A DNA stretch of 64,000 nt, from NCBI RefSeq assembly GCF_004361855.1, contig NZ_SNWQ01000003.1, positions 372,001-436,000 on the forward strand, in the 5' to 3' direction. The DNA is from Kribbella caucasensis (GTDB lineage: Bacteria > Actinomycetota > Actinomycetes > Propionibacteriales > Kribbellaceae). The position numbers and the translations under genes are program-made. This document shows, in pieces, positions 8,708-17,355 of the stretch. The first letter of the stretch is position 1; each line of letters begins with the position of its first letter. The notes beneath the pieces are model-generated. The model saw only the letters and a list, made by a program, of their open reading frames with translations, was not told the origin of the DNA and made no database searches.

Positions 8708-9578
8708 TTCCAACCTCCGTACTGAGCTGGGAGAAGTCGGCCCCCGAACCAGTGAGCACGTTCTCGACGCCGCACCGATCCGAGCGCTGGCTGCCCTCTT
8801 CGACGACGAACTTCCTTGTCCGGGCTTGGGCGACGCATTGCCCCCACTGTGGCATTGGGTCGCGCTCGCTGAATGGCTCCCGACGTCCACGACCGGTCCG
8901 GACGGCCACCCCCGGCCAGGCGACCTGCCTCCGGCGCTGCGAGGGAAGCGACGCATGTTCGCCGGCGGCCGCGTCGACTTCCATGCCCAACTCCATGTCG
9001 GTGACCGGGTACGGCGGGAAGACGAACTTGTCCGAATCGAGAGCAAGTCCGGCCGTCACGGTGAATTCCTGTTGGTCGAGTCGCGGACCCGGCTATACGG
9101 CGAGCGAGGCGATCTGGCTGTCGACGAGCGTCGCGACTTGGTTTACCGCGACGCTACGGACTCGAATGCGTCGCCCGCCGCCGCAGTTCTACCCGCATCC
9201 TCCTCGTCGGCCCCGCGCCTGTTGGCGAAGGTGGACGGCCAATGGCTGTTCAGGACCGATTCAGTGATGCTGATGCGCTTCAGCAGTGCGACCAGCAACG
9301 GCCATCGAATTCATTTCGACTGGCCGTATGCCACACAGGTCGAGGGTTATCCGGGTCTTGTCGTGCACGGCCCGTTGATGACTCTCGCGCTGGTGGAAGT
9401 GCTCCGGCTCGAGGGAAGCACCTCCGGAGTCCGGTCCGTCATCCACCGGAACACGCGTCCGCTTTTCTGCGGCGAGGCTGCCGAGGTTCGGCACGAGGAC
9501 CCATCCCGCGCCGCCGCGGGCGATGTCACCCTGCGGCGAGGCGGCGAAGTGCATTCCTCACTGTCCATGCGTTTCTGA
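8700..9578 (+). CDS. FAS1-like/MaoC hot-dog enoyl-CoA hydratase
   Basis: Hydratase of 292 aa in the mesaconyl-C4-CoA / itaconyl-CoA hydratase group. The N-terminal half is the FAS1-like dehydratase domain (with MFAGGRVDFHAQLHVGDRV), the C-terminal half the MaoC-type hot dog with LMRFSSATSNGHRIHFDWPY (Asp/His hydratase centre) and GLVVHGPLMTLALVEVLR. The start ATG 8700 overlaps the stop of the lyase gene by 8 nt. It would add water to a CoA-bound unsaturated acid to give the 3-hydroxy product cleaved by the lyase. It is the last gene of the trio; a GntR-type operator and the regulator gene follow. Confidence 0.87.
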   Translation: MSDSNLRTELGEVGPRTSEHVLDAAPIRALAALFDDELPCPGLGDALPPLWHWVALAEWLPTSTTGPDGHPRPGDLPPALRGKRRMFAGGRVDFHAQLHVGDRVRREDELVRIESKSGRHGEFLLVESRTRLYGERGDLAVDERRDLVYRDATDSNASPAAAVLPASSSSAPRLLAKVDGQWLFRTDSVMLMRFSSATSNGHRIHFDWPYATQVEGYPGLVVHGPLMTLALVEVLRLEGSTSGVRSVIHRNTRPLFCGEAAEVRHEDPSRAAAGDVTLRRGGEVHSSLSMRF

Positions 9579-9611
9579 GGGCGCTGAGCAGGCATGACTG
9601 GTCGCGATAAG

Positions 9612-9626
9612 GGTAAGACAATGTAC
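9612..9626. promoter_or_regulatory. FadR-type GntR operator candidate, site 2
   Basis: GGTAAGACAATGTAC repeats site 1 over 14 bases and is followed by the same GAAGTGA 8 nt later. It lies 68 nt before the FCD-GntR regulator at 9694, which fits autoregulation. Confidence 0.72.
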
Positions 9627-9693
9627 ACTCCGGCGAAGTGATAGACGCGAGAACCGGTTGGTCTGCGACCGACGGTGAGAGGGAGTCCGAGAG

Positions 9694-10434
9694 ATGAGCG
9701 GTGACGTGGCGCGACCTAAGTTCCAGGTGCGGCAGGTTACTCGCCCGCGGGCCCAGGTCGAGGAGCAGATCAGGGAGGCCATCCTTCGGGGGCAGTTCGC
9801 CCAGGGGGAGAAGTTGCCGCCCGAGACCGCGCTTGCGGAGTTGTTCGGGGTCAGCCGGCCGACTGTCCGGGAAGCCCTCGGGGCGCTGGTGAGCGCCGGC
9901 CTGATCCGGAAGATTCCGGGCGTCGCGGGCGGCAGCTTTGTCAACAGCGTCACGCCGGACTCGCTCGGAAAGATGATCGGCGAGTCGATGGACGTCATCA
10001 TGCGGCTGGGAGCGCTGCATGTGGGGGAGCTGACCCAGGTCAGGCGCGTGCTGGAGGTTCCCGCCGCGCAATGGGCGGCTGAGAACAGAACAGATGAGCA
10101 TCTCCAGCAGCTCCGGTCGATCGTGGATCGTCAGCGGACAACGACGATCGACGACCCGGAGATTCCGTCCTACGACCTCGCCTTCCACACCACGATCGGG
10201 CACGCCTCAGGCAACCGCCTGTTGGCGGCATTCATCGGTGCGCTTCACGACGCCACCCACCCGGCGCAATACCTCAAGGTCACCAAGACTGTGGCCACGA
10301 AGACGGTGAAGCAGCATATCGCCATCGTCAAGGCCATCGAGGCGGGCAAGCCTGACAGCGCTGCCGAGGCCATGGATGAGCACCTTGAGTACGTTCTCCG
10401 CTACTCCGCTGAGCGCTCCGAGAACTCTGCCTGA
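9694..10434 (+). CDS. FCD-domain GntR-family regulator (paralog 1)
   Basis: DNA-binding repressor or activator of 246 aa. The winged helix spans about 15-85 (VEEQIREAILRGQFAQGEKL, then FGVSRPTVREALGALVSAGL as recognition helix); the FCD ligand domain follows with Asp/His residues typical of a metal site (YDLAFHTTIGHASGNRL, about 158-174). It is a close paralog of the regulator at 59705-60439: the segment VSRPTVREALGALVSAGLIR is identical in both. Operator-like sites lie at 9612, 6551 and 10532, so it probably controls the flanking CoA genes and itself. Effectors of FCD regulators are usually carboxylates or acyl-CoAs of the pathway. Confidence 0.95.
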   Translation: MSGDVARPKFQVRQVTRPRAQVEEQIREAILRGQFAQGEKLPPETALAELFGVSRPTVREALGALVSAGLIRKIPGVAGGSFVNSVTPDSLGKMIGESMDVIMRLGALHVGELTQVRRVLEVPAAQWAAENRTDEHLQQLRSIVDRQRTTTIDDPEIPSYDLAFHTTIGHASGNRLLAAFIGALHDATHPAQYLKVTKTVATKTVKQHIAIVKAIEAGKPDSAAEAMDEHLEYVLRYSAERSENSA

Positions 10435-10456
10435 CGGGCGCTGTCCCAGCAGCCCG
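10435..10456 (+). terminator. hairpin after the GntR gene
   Basis: CGGGCGCTG (10435-10443), a 3-nt loop, then CAGC-A-GCCCG (10447-10456) with one bulged A. It begins directly after the stop codon. There is no T tract, which is common for actinomycete terminators. Confidence 0.5.
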
Positions 10457-10531
10457 CCGTACTGCGTCACGAATCACGCTCATCCTTCGCTCTGCTGCGG
10501 ACCCCCTCAGCCGAACGTTAAGCGCAGTATG

Positions 10532-10548
10532 CTATTGTAAGACAATAG
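10532..10548. promoter_or_regulatory. FadR-type GntR operator candidate, perfect palindrome, site 3
   Basis: CTATTGT-AAG-ACAATAG is a perfect 17-bp palindrome around the TTGT-N3-ACAA core. It is the best-formed of the six related sites and lies 66 nt before the small Cys protein and acyl-CoA dehydrogenase pair. Confidence 0.8.
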
Positions 10549-10613
10549 ACCTCCACGGGTGAGTCTTCGTGTCGGCGGGCTCGCCTCGACCCCGAGTTGC
10601 AGGAGGAGTGCAG

Positions 10614-10838
10614 ATGGTGCCAGAGACCTGGCTGGTGACTGGCAGGCCACGTCTGCCCTGGGAGCCGCTGGCGGAGCGCCACGCGCGCCGCGCGGGGGAC
10701 TACTTCACCCTGTGCGGCCTGGCAGCCCCTGACTGGCCCCTTTTCAGTGACCTTGACTTCGAACCGGATGATCATCGCTCCTGCAAGGGTTGCGCCCGTG
10801 GTGCGTTGGAACGTCGTTACGCAAGGAGCCGACGATGA
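10614..10838 (+). CDS. small Cys-containing protein coupled to acyl-CoA dehydrogenase
   Basis: Unrecognised 74-aa protein. ATG 10614 has AGGAGGAG 5-7 nt upstream, the strongest Shine-Dalgarno in this part; an in-frame GTG 10569 has none. It holds one Cys in FTLCGLAAPDW and a CxxC pair in RSCKGCARGALERR near the C-terminus, so three Cys that could bind zinc or form disulfides, plus an Arg-rich tail. Its stop overlaps the acyl-CoA dehydrogenase start (ATGA), so the two are translationally coupled. A palindromic GntR operator precedes it. Function unknown; a partner or assembly factor for the dehydrogenase, or a regulator, is possible. Confidence 0.72.
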   Translation: MVPETWLVTGRPRLPWEPLAERHARRAGDYFTLCGLAAPDWPLFSDLDFEPDDHRSCKGCARGALERRYARSRR

Positions 10839-12034
10839 GCAGGTTGCAGCAGACCGAGGGGCTGACCGACATCCAGGAGGAGATCCTGAAGACGGTCCGC
10901 GCGTTCGTCGAGTCGGAGATCCTTCCGGTCGCCACCGAACTCGAGCACCGCGACGAGTACCCGACCGAGATCGTCGAGGGCCTGAAGGAGCTCGGCCTGT
11001 TCGGTCTGATGATCCCGGAGGAGTACGGCGGTCTGGGCGAGTCGCTGCTCACCTACGCGCTGTGTGTAGAGGAGATCGCCCGCGGCTGGATGAGCGTGTC
11101 CGGCATCATCAACACGCACTTCATCGTCGCGTACATGCTGTTGCAGCACGGCACCGACGAGCAGAAGCAGAAGTACCTGCCGCGGATGGCGACCGGCGAC
11201 GTCCGCGGCGCGTTCTCGATGTCGGAGCCCGGCTGTGGCTCGGACGTGGCCGCGATCAAGACCAAGGCGGTCAAGGACGGTGACGCGTACGTCGTCAACG
11301 GTCAGAAGATGTGGTTGACCAACGGTGGCTCCAGCAACCTGGTCGCCGTACTCGTGAAGACCGACGAGGGCGTTGAAGACACAGCCTCGGTCTACCGCCG
11401 CATGTCCACGTTCCTGGTGGAGAAGGAGCCCGGGTTCGGCGAGGTGGACAAGGGTCTGACCGTGCCGGGCAAGATCGAGAAGATGGGTTACAAGGGTGTC
11501 GACACCACCGAGCTGATCTTCGACGGCTACCGGATCGACGCCGGCCAGATCCTCGGCGGCGTCCCGGGCAGGGGTTTCTACCAGATGATGGACGGGGTCG
11601 AGGTCGGCCGGGTGAACGTGGCTGCCCGTGGTTGCGGGGTGGCGCGGCGGGCGTTCGAGCTGGGGATCTCGTATGCGCAGCAGCGGGAGACGTTCGGTAA
11701 GAAGATCGCCGAGCATCAGGCGGTGCTGTTCCGGCTGGCCGACATGGCGGTGAAGGTGGAGGCCGCGCACGAGCTGATGGTGAAGGCGGCCCGGAAGAAG
11801 GACTCCGGTTCCCGCAACGACTTCGAGGCCGGTGTGGCGAAGTATCTGGCCAGTGAGTACTGCTCTCAGGTGGTGGAGGACTCGTTCCGGATCCACGGTG
11901 GCTACGGGTTCTCCAAGGAGTACGAAATCGAGCGGCTCTACCGGGAGGCGCCGATGCTGCTGATCGGCGAGGGCACCGCGGACATCCAGCGCATGATCAT
12001 CGGCCGCCGCCTCCTCGAGGACTACAAGCTCTAG
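10835..12034 (+). CDS. acyl-CoA dehydrogenase
   Basis: FAD enzyme making 2,3-enoyl-CoA; 399 aa, full length. Domains: N-terminal helical (1-120), middle beta with MSEPGCGSDVAAIKTKA and YVVNGQKMWLTNG, C-terminal helical with ARGCGVARRAFELGISYAQQ and QRETFGKKIAEHQAVLFRLA. The catalytic Glu is in LIGEGTADIQRMIIGRRLL. ATG 10835 has AAGGAG 7 nt upstream and overlaps the stop of the small Cys gene; a GTG at 10790 is less likely. The stop codon lies inside the first bases of the direct repeat that starts at 12031. It belongs to the GntR-linked CoA cluster. Confidence 0.94.
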   Translation: MSRLQQTEGLTDIQEEILKTVRAFVESEILPVATELEHRDEYPTEIVEGLKELGLFGLMIPEEYGGLGESLLTYALCVEEIARGWMSVSGIINTHFIVAYMLLQHGTDEQKQKYLPRMATGDVRGAFSMSEPGCGSDVAAIKTKAVKDGDAYVVNGQKMWLTNGGSSNLVAVLVKTDEGVEDTASVYRRMSTFLVEKEPGFGEVDKGLTVPGKIEKMGYKGVDTTELIFDGYRIDAGQILGGVPGRGFYQMMDGVEVGRVNVAARGCGVARRAFELGISYAQQRETFGKKIAEHQAVLFRLADMAVKVEAAHELMVKAARKKDSGSRNDFEAGVAKYLASEYCSQVVEDSFRIHGGYGFSKEYEIERLYREAPMLLIGEGTADIQRMIIGRRLLEDYKL

Positions 12035-12450
12035 CAGCCGGACGGCATCGGGCCAGCGTCAGGACGCGGTGTCGATGGTGAGTCGCGTTGCGTTGGCGAG
12101 GACGTCGGAGTCGGCGTTGATGTGGCCCAGGATGATCACGTCGGAGCTGCTGGAGTCGCCGTCGCGGTAGTAGATAGCGATGTTGCCCCAAGGTACGTAG
12201 TAGGCCAGGTCGCCGGCCCTGGGTCTGGTCGTCGGGGCGGAGGTTGTCGACAGCCGTCGTGGCGGGTAGGCGATTCGCTCTGTTTGGTGGAAGTCTTCCA
12301 GGTTCAGGGTCAGCGGGAACTGGGCGGCGAGGTCGCGGGCGGCGGCACTGTCGTTGAGGGTGGCGTCGACGGCGCGGCCGTCGATGGTGAGCCGGATGTT
12401 CATGGCGTTGCTGCTCCTGGAAGGCGTGTTCGGTGTCGGGGCTGTCGCTG
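12031..12450. repeat. direct repeat copy A (pairs with 16936-17355)
   Basis: From CTAGCAGCCGG at 12031 to about 12390 the sequence is identical, base for base, to 16936-17295; scattered mismatches begin near 12394 and homology fades by about 12450. Both copies have the same orientation and lie 4,905 bp apart. They flank relaxase debris, an IS3 relic and the GH36 gene. Confidence 0.93.
12059..12403 (-). CDS. cyclophilin-like-fold protein, copy A (lacks lipoprotein leader)
   Basis: 114-aa protein identical in sequence to the C-terminal domain of the lipoprotein at 16964-17506. The cyclophilin-like pattern is visible: MNIRLTIDGRAVDATLNDSA at the start, FPLTLNLEDFHQTERIAYPP, then GDLAYYVPWGNIAIYYRDG and VIILGHI. 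Here the lipoprotein signal and Ser/Thr linker are missing, because the upstream DNA changes to relaxase sequence. AGGAG lies 10 nt before ATG 12403, so a cytoplasmic product is possible; otherwise it is a 5'-truncated pseudogene. Biochemical role of this domain family is unclear. Confidence 0.65.
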   Translation of the reverse strand: MNIRLTIDGRAVDATLNDSAAARDLAAQFPLTLNLEDFHQTERIAYPPRRLSTTSAPTTRPRAGDLAYYVPWGNIAIYYRDGDSSSSDVIILGHINADSDVLANATRLTIDTAS

Positions 12451-12460
12451 TACGCTGTCG

Positions 12461-14105
12461 GTGCTGCGCGGCGCGTTCGAGCTGGACGACCCGCAGCTGT
12501 CGGCGTTGCAGGCCGCGGCCGAGTCCGCCGCCGAAGCCGACCGGCTGCGCACCCCTGCCGAACTATTGGCCGACGGGATCGCGCTCGCCACCGCCGGGCG
12601 GACCGCTACCTGGCTGGACGAACTCACCCACGCCGGCGTGCTCAGGGCGGAGCAGCGCAGCACCCTCGCCATCGAGGACGGCGCCGGAACGCTCGACAAC
12701 CTGCTGCGCCGGACCGAGCTGGCCGGACACGACCCACGCCAGGTGCTGACCGAGGCGATCCAGCGCCGGTCGCTGCACGACGCCCGCCAGGTCAGCAACG
12801 TCATCCAAGACCGCATCACGCAAACCGCGAAGTTCGACCCGAGCGGCGACACCTACACCGACCGGCTCCCGCAGATCGATGACCCCAAGTGGTCGGCGTA
12901 CCTGGCCAACCTCGCCGCCGCCGCAGACGCCCGCACCGACGAACTCGGCGAGCAGGTCGCCGCAGAGCCGCCGCAGTGGGCGATCGAGGCGTTCGGCCGG
13001 CCGCCTACCGACCCCGGCCGCGAGCGCGACGAATGGATTCGGCAGGCCGGCACGGTGGCCGCGCACCGCGAGGTCATGGGCCACGACGCCAGCGACGACG
13101 CGCTCGGCAACGCACCGAAACCCGGCCAGGTCGAGCAGTATGCCGCCTGGCGCGCCCTGGGACGGCCCGAGGCCGACCGTGCCGAGGCCGAGGCCGAGAT
13201 GTCGAACGGTCAGCTGCGCGTCCGGGTCCGCGCCTACGAGCGTGAGAAGGCGTGGGCACCTCCCTACGTCGGCGAGGAACTCGCCGGCACCCGCCAGGCC
13301 GCCGAACGCGAACGCCGTACCGCCGCGCTGCGCATCGCGGAAGCCGACGCCAGCGACGACGCGGCAACAAGCGAGCGGCTGCGCACGGAAGCCGAGCAGG
13401 CCAAGGCCCTGGCCGCGGCGCTGGACGCGCGTGCTGCCGAGTTGCAGGTCGCCGACGACGCCCGCGCCGTCTGGCTGGCCCACACCGCCGAAACCTGCGC
13501 CGCCGCCGAGCGTGCCGAGGCGGAGCCAGAGGTCCGCGGCATCGACAACAGCGACGACGGACCAACCCCTGAGGAATTGCTCGACAGCATCGACGCCGCC
13601 GACAACGAGGATGAACACCGTGAAGTCACCGATGAGCACGAACTGGCCGACGTCGCCGCACAGCGCGAGACCGACACCGCACAGGCTCAGTCAGCCGAGT
13701 TCGTTGAGGCCGCACTGGTCAACGACCAGCTAGCCACCAAGGACGCCGAACCTGACGGTTCGAGCAACGAAATCCCGGTCGAGGGGATCGTTGCCGACGA
13801 CAACACGCGCACCGCGCAGGCGTCGGCAGAAGTGGCCGAGGCTGTCAAGGATGAGGCGGCCGAGGACCGGGCCGTGCTGGAGAGCCAGGCGCCGGCCGAC
13901 ATCCGTCAGGTTGCCGCGAACGAGGCGGCGGTCGGGGAGTCCGATGTCCCGCGGGTGCCGTCGGCGGACGAGACCGCCGAAGCGGTACGGCGTGCGCAGC
14001 GGGCGCTGATCGAGATTCAGCATCGCCGCCAGGCCGGAGACCGCTTCGCCGTCGCGAAGCCGAGGCTCGGGCCGAGGAAATCGCCCGGTGGCAACGCTCA
14101 CCGCC
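12461..14105 (+). pseudogene. C-terminal fragment of a MobF (TrwC/TraA-type) relaxase
   Basis: A long open stretch of about 530 codons without any N-terminal relaxase or helicase motif. It carries the Ala/Glu-rich C-terminal region found in actinomycete conjugative relaxases: HDARQVSNVIQDRIT, LPQIDDPKWSAYLANLAAAA, PPQWAIEAFGRPPTDPGRER and GQLRVRVRAYEREKAWAPPY, then a charged coiled-coil-like tail. Near 14045 the frame shifts by one and continues as RREAEARAEEIARWQ. Left end is joined to the cyclophilin-like repeat, right end runs into an IS3 relic. It marks past insertion of a conjugative element; it is not expected to be functional. Confidence 0.75.
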
Positions 14106-14144
14106 TTCGGGGTCCGGGGTCGGGCGCGCCCTCGAAGGGGGCTC

Positions 14145-14325
14145 GCGGTCGAGGACGCCGCCTCGGCCCACCTGACCCACCCCCTCAACGACTCGGGATG
14201 GATGTCGAGCTGACCGGCGATCCGAACGATCGCTCCCCGCCGCGTCGACGCATCACGACGGGCTCCACCGCCAGCCGCGTCGCGCGCTCCTTCAGCTCCT
14301 CGGGATACTTACGTGCTGCAGGCAT
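14145..14325 (-). pseudogene. IS3-family orfA relic
   Basis: From ATG 14325 the frame reads MPAARKYPEELKERATRLAV, the usual start of IS3-group orfA proteins. A single missing G near 14262 shifts the frame; reading on in the next frame gives GAIVRIAGQLDIHPESLRGW, the helix-turn-helix region. The match ends near 14145 and there is no orfB. It is unrelated in sequence to the intact IS3 orfA at 25290 beyond family level. Confidence 0.75.
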
Positions 14326-14433
14326 GATGCCGAGCCTTGCGGGTCATCAGCCTCCACGAAACCCGGGGTGAATCACCTTCCCGAAGAGCCGTCAAGATGT
14401 GGCGGCCAGCGCCATTGCCTGATCCGAGCCGCG

Positions 14434-16677
14434 TCAGTCGACCGCAGTCACGAGGTAGAGCACCGCGTGATCTGGATCGACATTCGCAGGCATCAGACCG
14501 GCGTGCGCCAGGGCGGCTCCGGTCAGCTCGACGCCCTGTTCGCCGTCGGGCACCAGCCGCGGCCGCTCACCGGGGTTCGGCGCCTGGTACTCATCGACGG
14601 TCGGCGGCCTGAGTCCCCACCACAGCGGCGGCCGCATGCGTCGCGACAGAAGCTCCTTGACCGGCTTTACCCGATAGCGCCGCTCCGGGTCCAGACCGCG
14701 CAGTGGGACCCGTCCCACCGAGACGACCTCGGAGCGGTCGACCGCGACGACCGAGTAGATCGCGGTGCTGCGATCGGGGGCGACGACGCCGTGCACATTC
14801 ATGCTGGCGTCGGGGAAGTCGACCCGCACCAGGTCACCGGCCAGCAGCAGGCCCCGATGCTGTTTGTAGAAGCCGATCCAGCTCGACAGCTCCTCCATCT
14901 CGGCTGGCGACGCCTTGGCCAGATCCCACTCGATGCCCAGATGGCCGAACACGGCCGTCGCCGCCCGGTAGTCCAGGTCGTGTACCCGGCCCGTGGTGTG
15001 GGACTCCCCGGAGGCGATGTGGGCGCCCATCAGCTCCGGTGGGATCAGTTGCGTGGTCCATCGGTGCATCTGCTGCCGCTCGTGCGGGTCGATGCAGTCC
15101 GACACCCACACCCGCTCGGTTCGCTCCAGCACCCCAAGATCGACCCGGGCGCCACCGGCGGAACACGACTCGATCTCCAGCATCGGGTGGGCAGCCTTGA
15201 TCTCGTCGACCAGCCGGTAGAACGCCAGTGTCTGCTCCCGCACGCCGGGCCGGCCAGCGGGCTGCGTGCCGGCGTCGACGAGGTCGCGGTTGTGATCCCA
15301 CTTGATGTAGTCGATGTCGTACTCGGCCAGAATGGCGAAGATGGCGTTCCGGACAAAGGCGTAGCACTCCGGGATGCCCAGGTTGATGACCTGCTGGAAC
15401 CGTGACTCCACCGGCAAGCGGTCTCCGGTCGCCATCACCCAGTCCGGATGCGCGCGGGCAGCGTCGGAGTCTATGTTGATCATCTCGGGCTCGAACCACA
15501 GCCCGAACTCCATCCCGAGCTCCTTGACCTTGTCCACGATCGGGTGCAGCCCGTCAGGCCAGATGTCCGGCGACACCGTCCAGTCGCCCAAGCCGGAGTG
15601 ATCATCGCGGCGGGAACCGAACCATCCGTCGTCGAGCACGTAGCGCTCAACCCCCAACGCTGCCGCCCGTTCGGCCAGGTCGACCAGCCGCTCCAGGTCG
15701 TGGTCGAAGTACACGGCCTCCCAGACGTTGATCGTCACCGGACGATCGGGCGACGGGTGCTGCGGGCGGGCCCGCAGGAACCGGTGGAACCGCCGCGCCA
15801 CCTCGTCCAGGCCGACGCCGTAGGAGCCGTAGAGCCAGGGCGAGGTGTAGGACACACCCTCGCCGAGCTCGACCTCGCCCGGCAGCAGCAGTTCACCGCC
15901 ACCGATCACCTGCTCGCCGGTCGACAACCGCTCCGCGTAATGGACGTGGTTGCCGCTCCACCCCGTGTGCACGGCCCAGATCTCGCCGTGCTGGAAGGAG
16001 AACCCGGGGGTGCCGGCGTGCAGGACGGTCGCCGCATCCGCTCCGGTGCGGCCCTTACGGTTCTCCCGGAGATGGATCCCCACCGGGAACGGACTGCGCT
16101 GGGCGATCCGCTCCTTGCCCCACCGCCCGCACATGTCGAGGATCTCTCGGGCCAGCGGTGGGATTGGGAGGGCCAGTGTCAGCGACGACAGCCCATACAG
16201 CTGGGACCCAGTGTTGGTCACCCGGGCGCGCACCCGGAGCACACCACCGGCGGTGAGGCCGATCGTGACGGTCAGAGCGAGCTCTGCGACCGCGTCGACC
16301 GCGTCGACCTCGATCTCGGTCGGGCCCTCCGTCGTCACCATGGAGCCATCAGCGGCCGTGGTCGGCTGCCCATCGATCCGCAGCGCGGTGGTGGCGAACT
16401 TCGGTGACCAGTCCCGCCCACCGCGTGATCCGCTCAATCCCGGACGGCCGACCCAGCCGGTCCAATGCTCGGGCAGCACCGCCAGTCGCACGGCGTCGTG
16501 AGGGAGACTCGGCTCGTGCGGGAACTCGCTCGCGCGGCTCAGCGCTGCGGCATCCGCAGCAGTCAGGTCGCCAAGATCGGGACCCCAGTGAGGGACGGAC
16601 GGCAGACGCCCACTGGTGAGATCCACCAGGATGGAAACTCCCTCAGTACGCAGCAGGACAAACCCGTTAATGGACAC
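14434..16677 (-). CDS. alpha-galactosidase, glycoside hydrolase family 36
   Basis: Retaining alpha-galactosidase of 747 aa, family-typical; no signal peptide. N-terminal beta-supersandwich (1-300), TIM barrel (about 310-650), C-terminal beta domain. Motifs: YVLDDGWFGSRRDDHSGLGD, then nucleophile Asp at about 461 in YIKWDHNRD, ESCSAGGARVDLG, and acid/base Asp at about 527 in RVWVSDCIDPHERQ. GTG 16677 is chosen since GAAAGG lies 7 nt upstream; upstream in-frame codons are non-family sequence. It hydrolyses terminal alpha-galactose from melibiose/raffinose-type sugars. It sits alone between the two 0.4-kb repeats; 16678-16935 upstream holds no gene that I can see. Confidence 0.94.
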   Translation of the reverse strand: MSINGFVLLRTEGVSILVDLTSGRLPSVPHWGPDLGDLTAADAAALSRASEFPHEPSLPHDAVRLAVLPEHWTGWVGRPGLSGSRGGRDWSPKFATTALRIDGQPTTAADGSMVTTEGPTEIEVDAVDAVAELALTVTIGLTAGGVLRVRARVTNTGSQLYGLSSLTLALPIPPLAREILDMCGRWGKERIAQRSPFPVGIHLRENRKGRTGADAATVLHAGTPGFSFQHGEIWAVHTGWSGNHVHYAERLSTGEQVIGGGELLLPGEVELGEGVSYTSPWLYGSYGVGLDEVARRFHRFLRARPQHPSPDRPVTINVWEAVYFDHDLERLVDLAERAAALGVERYVLDDGWFGSRRDDHSGLGDWTVSPDIWPDGLHPIVDKVKELGMEFGLWFEPEMINIDSDAARAHPDWVMATGDRLPVESRFQQVINLGIPECYAFVRNAIFAILAEYDIDYIKWDHNRDLVDAGTQPAGRPGVREQTLAFYRLVDEIKAAHPMLEIESCSAGGARVDLGVLERTERVWVSDCIDPHERQQMHRWTTQLIPPELMGAHIASGESHTTGRVHDLDYRAATAVFGHLGIEWDLAKASPAEMEELSSWIGFYKQHRGLLLAGDLVRVDFPDASMNVHGVVAPDRSTAIYSVVAVDRSEVVSVGRVPLRGLDPERRYRVKPVKELLSRRMRPPLWWGLRPPTVDEYQAPNPGERPRLVPDGEQGVELTGAALAHAGLMPANVDPDHAVLYLVTAVD

Positions 16678-16935
16678 AGTTGAACCTTTCGAAAGAAGTG
16701 ACATCAAAGTCGAATCGGACCGGCGATCGGCGAGGCGCGAGGCCAAATGCGGGGCGAAATTCTGGGGCCATGCCGGGCGAAGCTCGAGCTCAGCAGCTCG
16801 ACGCCCTGATCGCCGACCACATGTGTCACCGGAGTCACAGCGCCCGCGCGCCTGGGTTCGCCCATAGGGCTGGCCGCCGCATGAATCCACAAAACTTGAC
16901 TCAACTGGAAACATCGTCCCCCGGGGCAAGCGGAA

Positions 16936-17355
16936 CTAGCAGCCGGACGGCATCGGGCCAGCGTCAGGACGCGGTGTCGATGGTGAGTCGCGTTGCGTTG
17001 GCGAGGACGTCGGAGTCGGCGTTGATGTGGCCCAGGATGATCACGTCGGAGCTGCTGGAGTCGCCGTCGCGGTAGTAGATAGCGATGTTGCCCCAAGGTA
17101 CGTAGTAGGCCAGGTCGCCGGCCCTGGGTCTGGTCGTCGGGGCGGAGGTTGTCGACAGCCGTCGTGGCGGGTAGGCGATTCGCTCTGTTTGGTGGAAGTC
17201 TTCCAGGTTCAGGGTCAGCGGGAACTGGGCGGCGAGGTCGCGGGCGGCGGCACTGTCGTTGAGGGTGGCGTCGACGGCGCGGCCGTCGATGGTGAGCCTG
17301 ATGTTCATGGGATTGCTGCTCCTGGAAGGCGTAGTCGGTGTCGAGGCTGTCGCCG
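16936..17355. repeat. direct repeat copy B (pairs with 12031-12450)
   Basis: Second copy of the repeat described at 12031. In this copy the sequence continues into an intact lipoprotein gene, so B looks like the original arrangement for the upstream part. The left boundary joins directly to the non-coding region upstream of the GH36 gene. Confidence 0.93.

Noticed and set aside
12563..13639. 358-codon minus-strand frame in the relaxase region
   Set aside because: Gly/Val-rich shadow of the relaxase frame; the plus strand gives the recognised protein sequence.
12031..17355. Composite transposon bounded by the 0.4-kb repeats
   Set aside because: The repeats hold no transposase and no terminal inverted repeats; they are copies of a host gene. 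Integration by homologous recombination explains them better.
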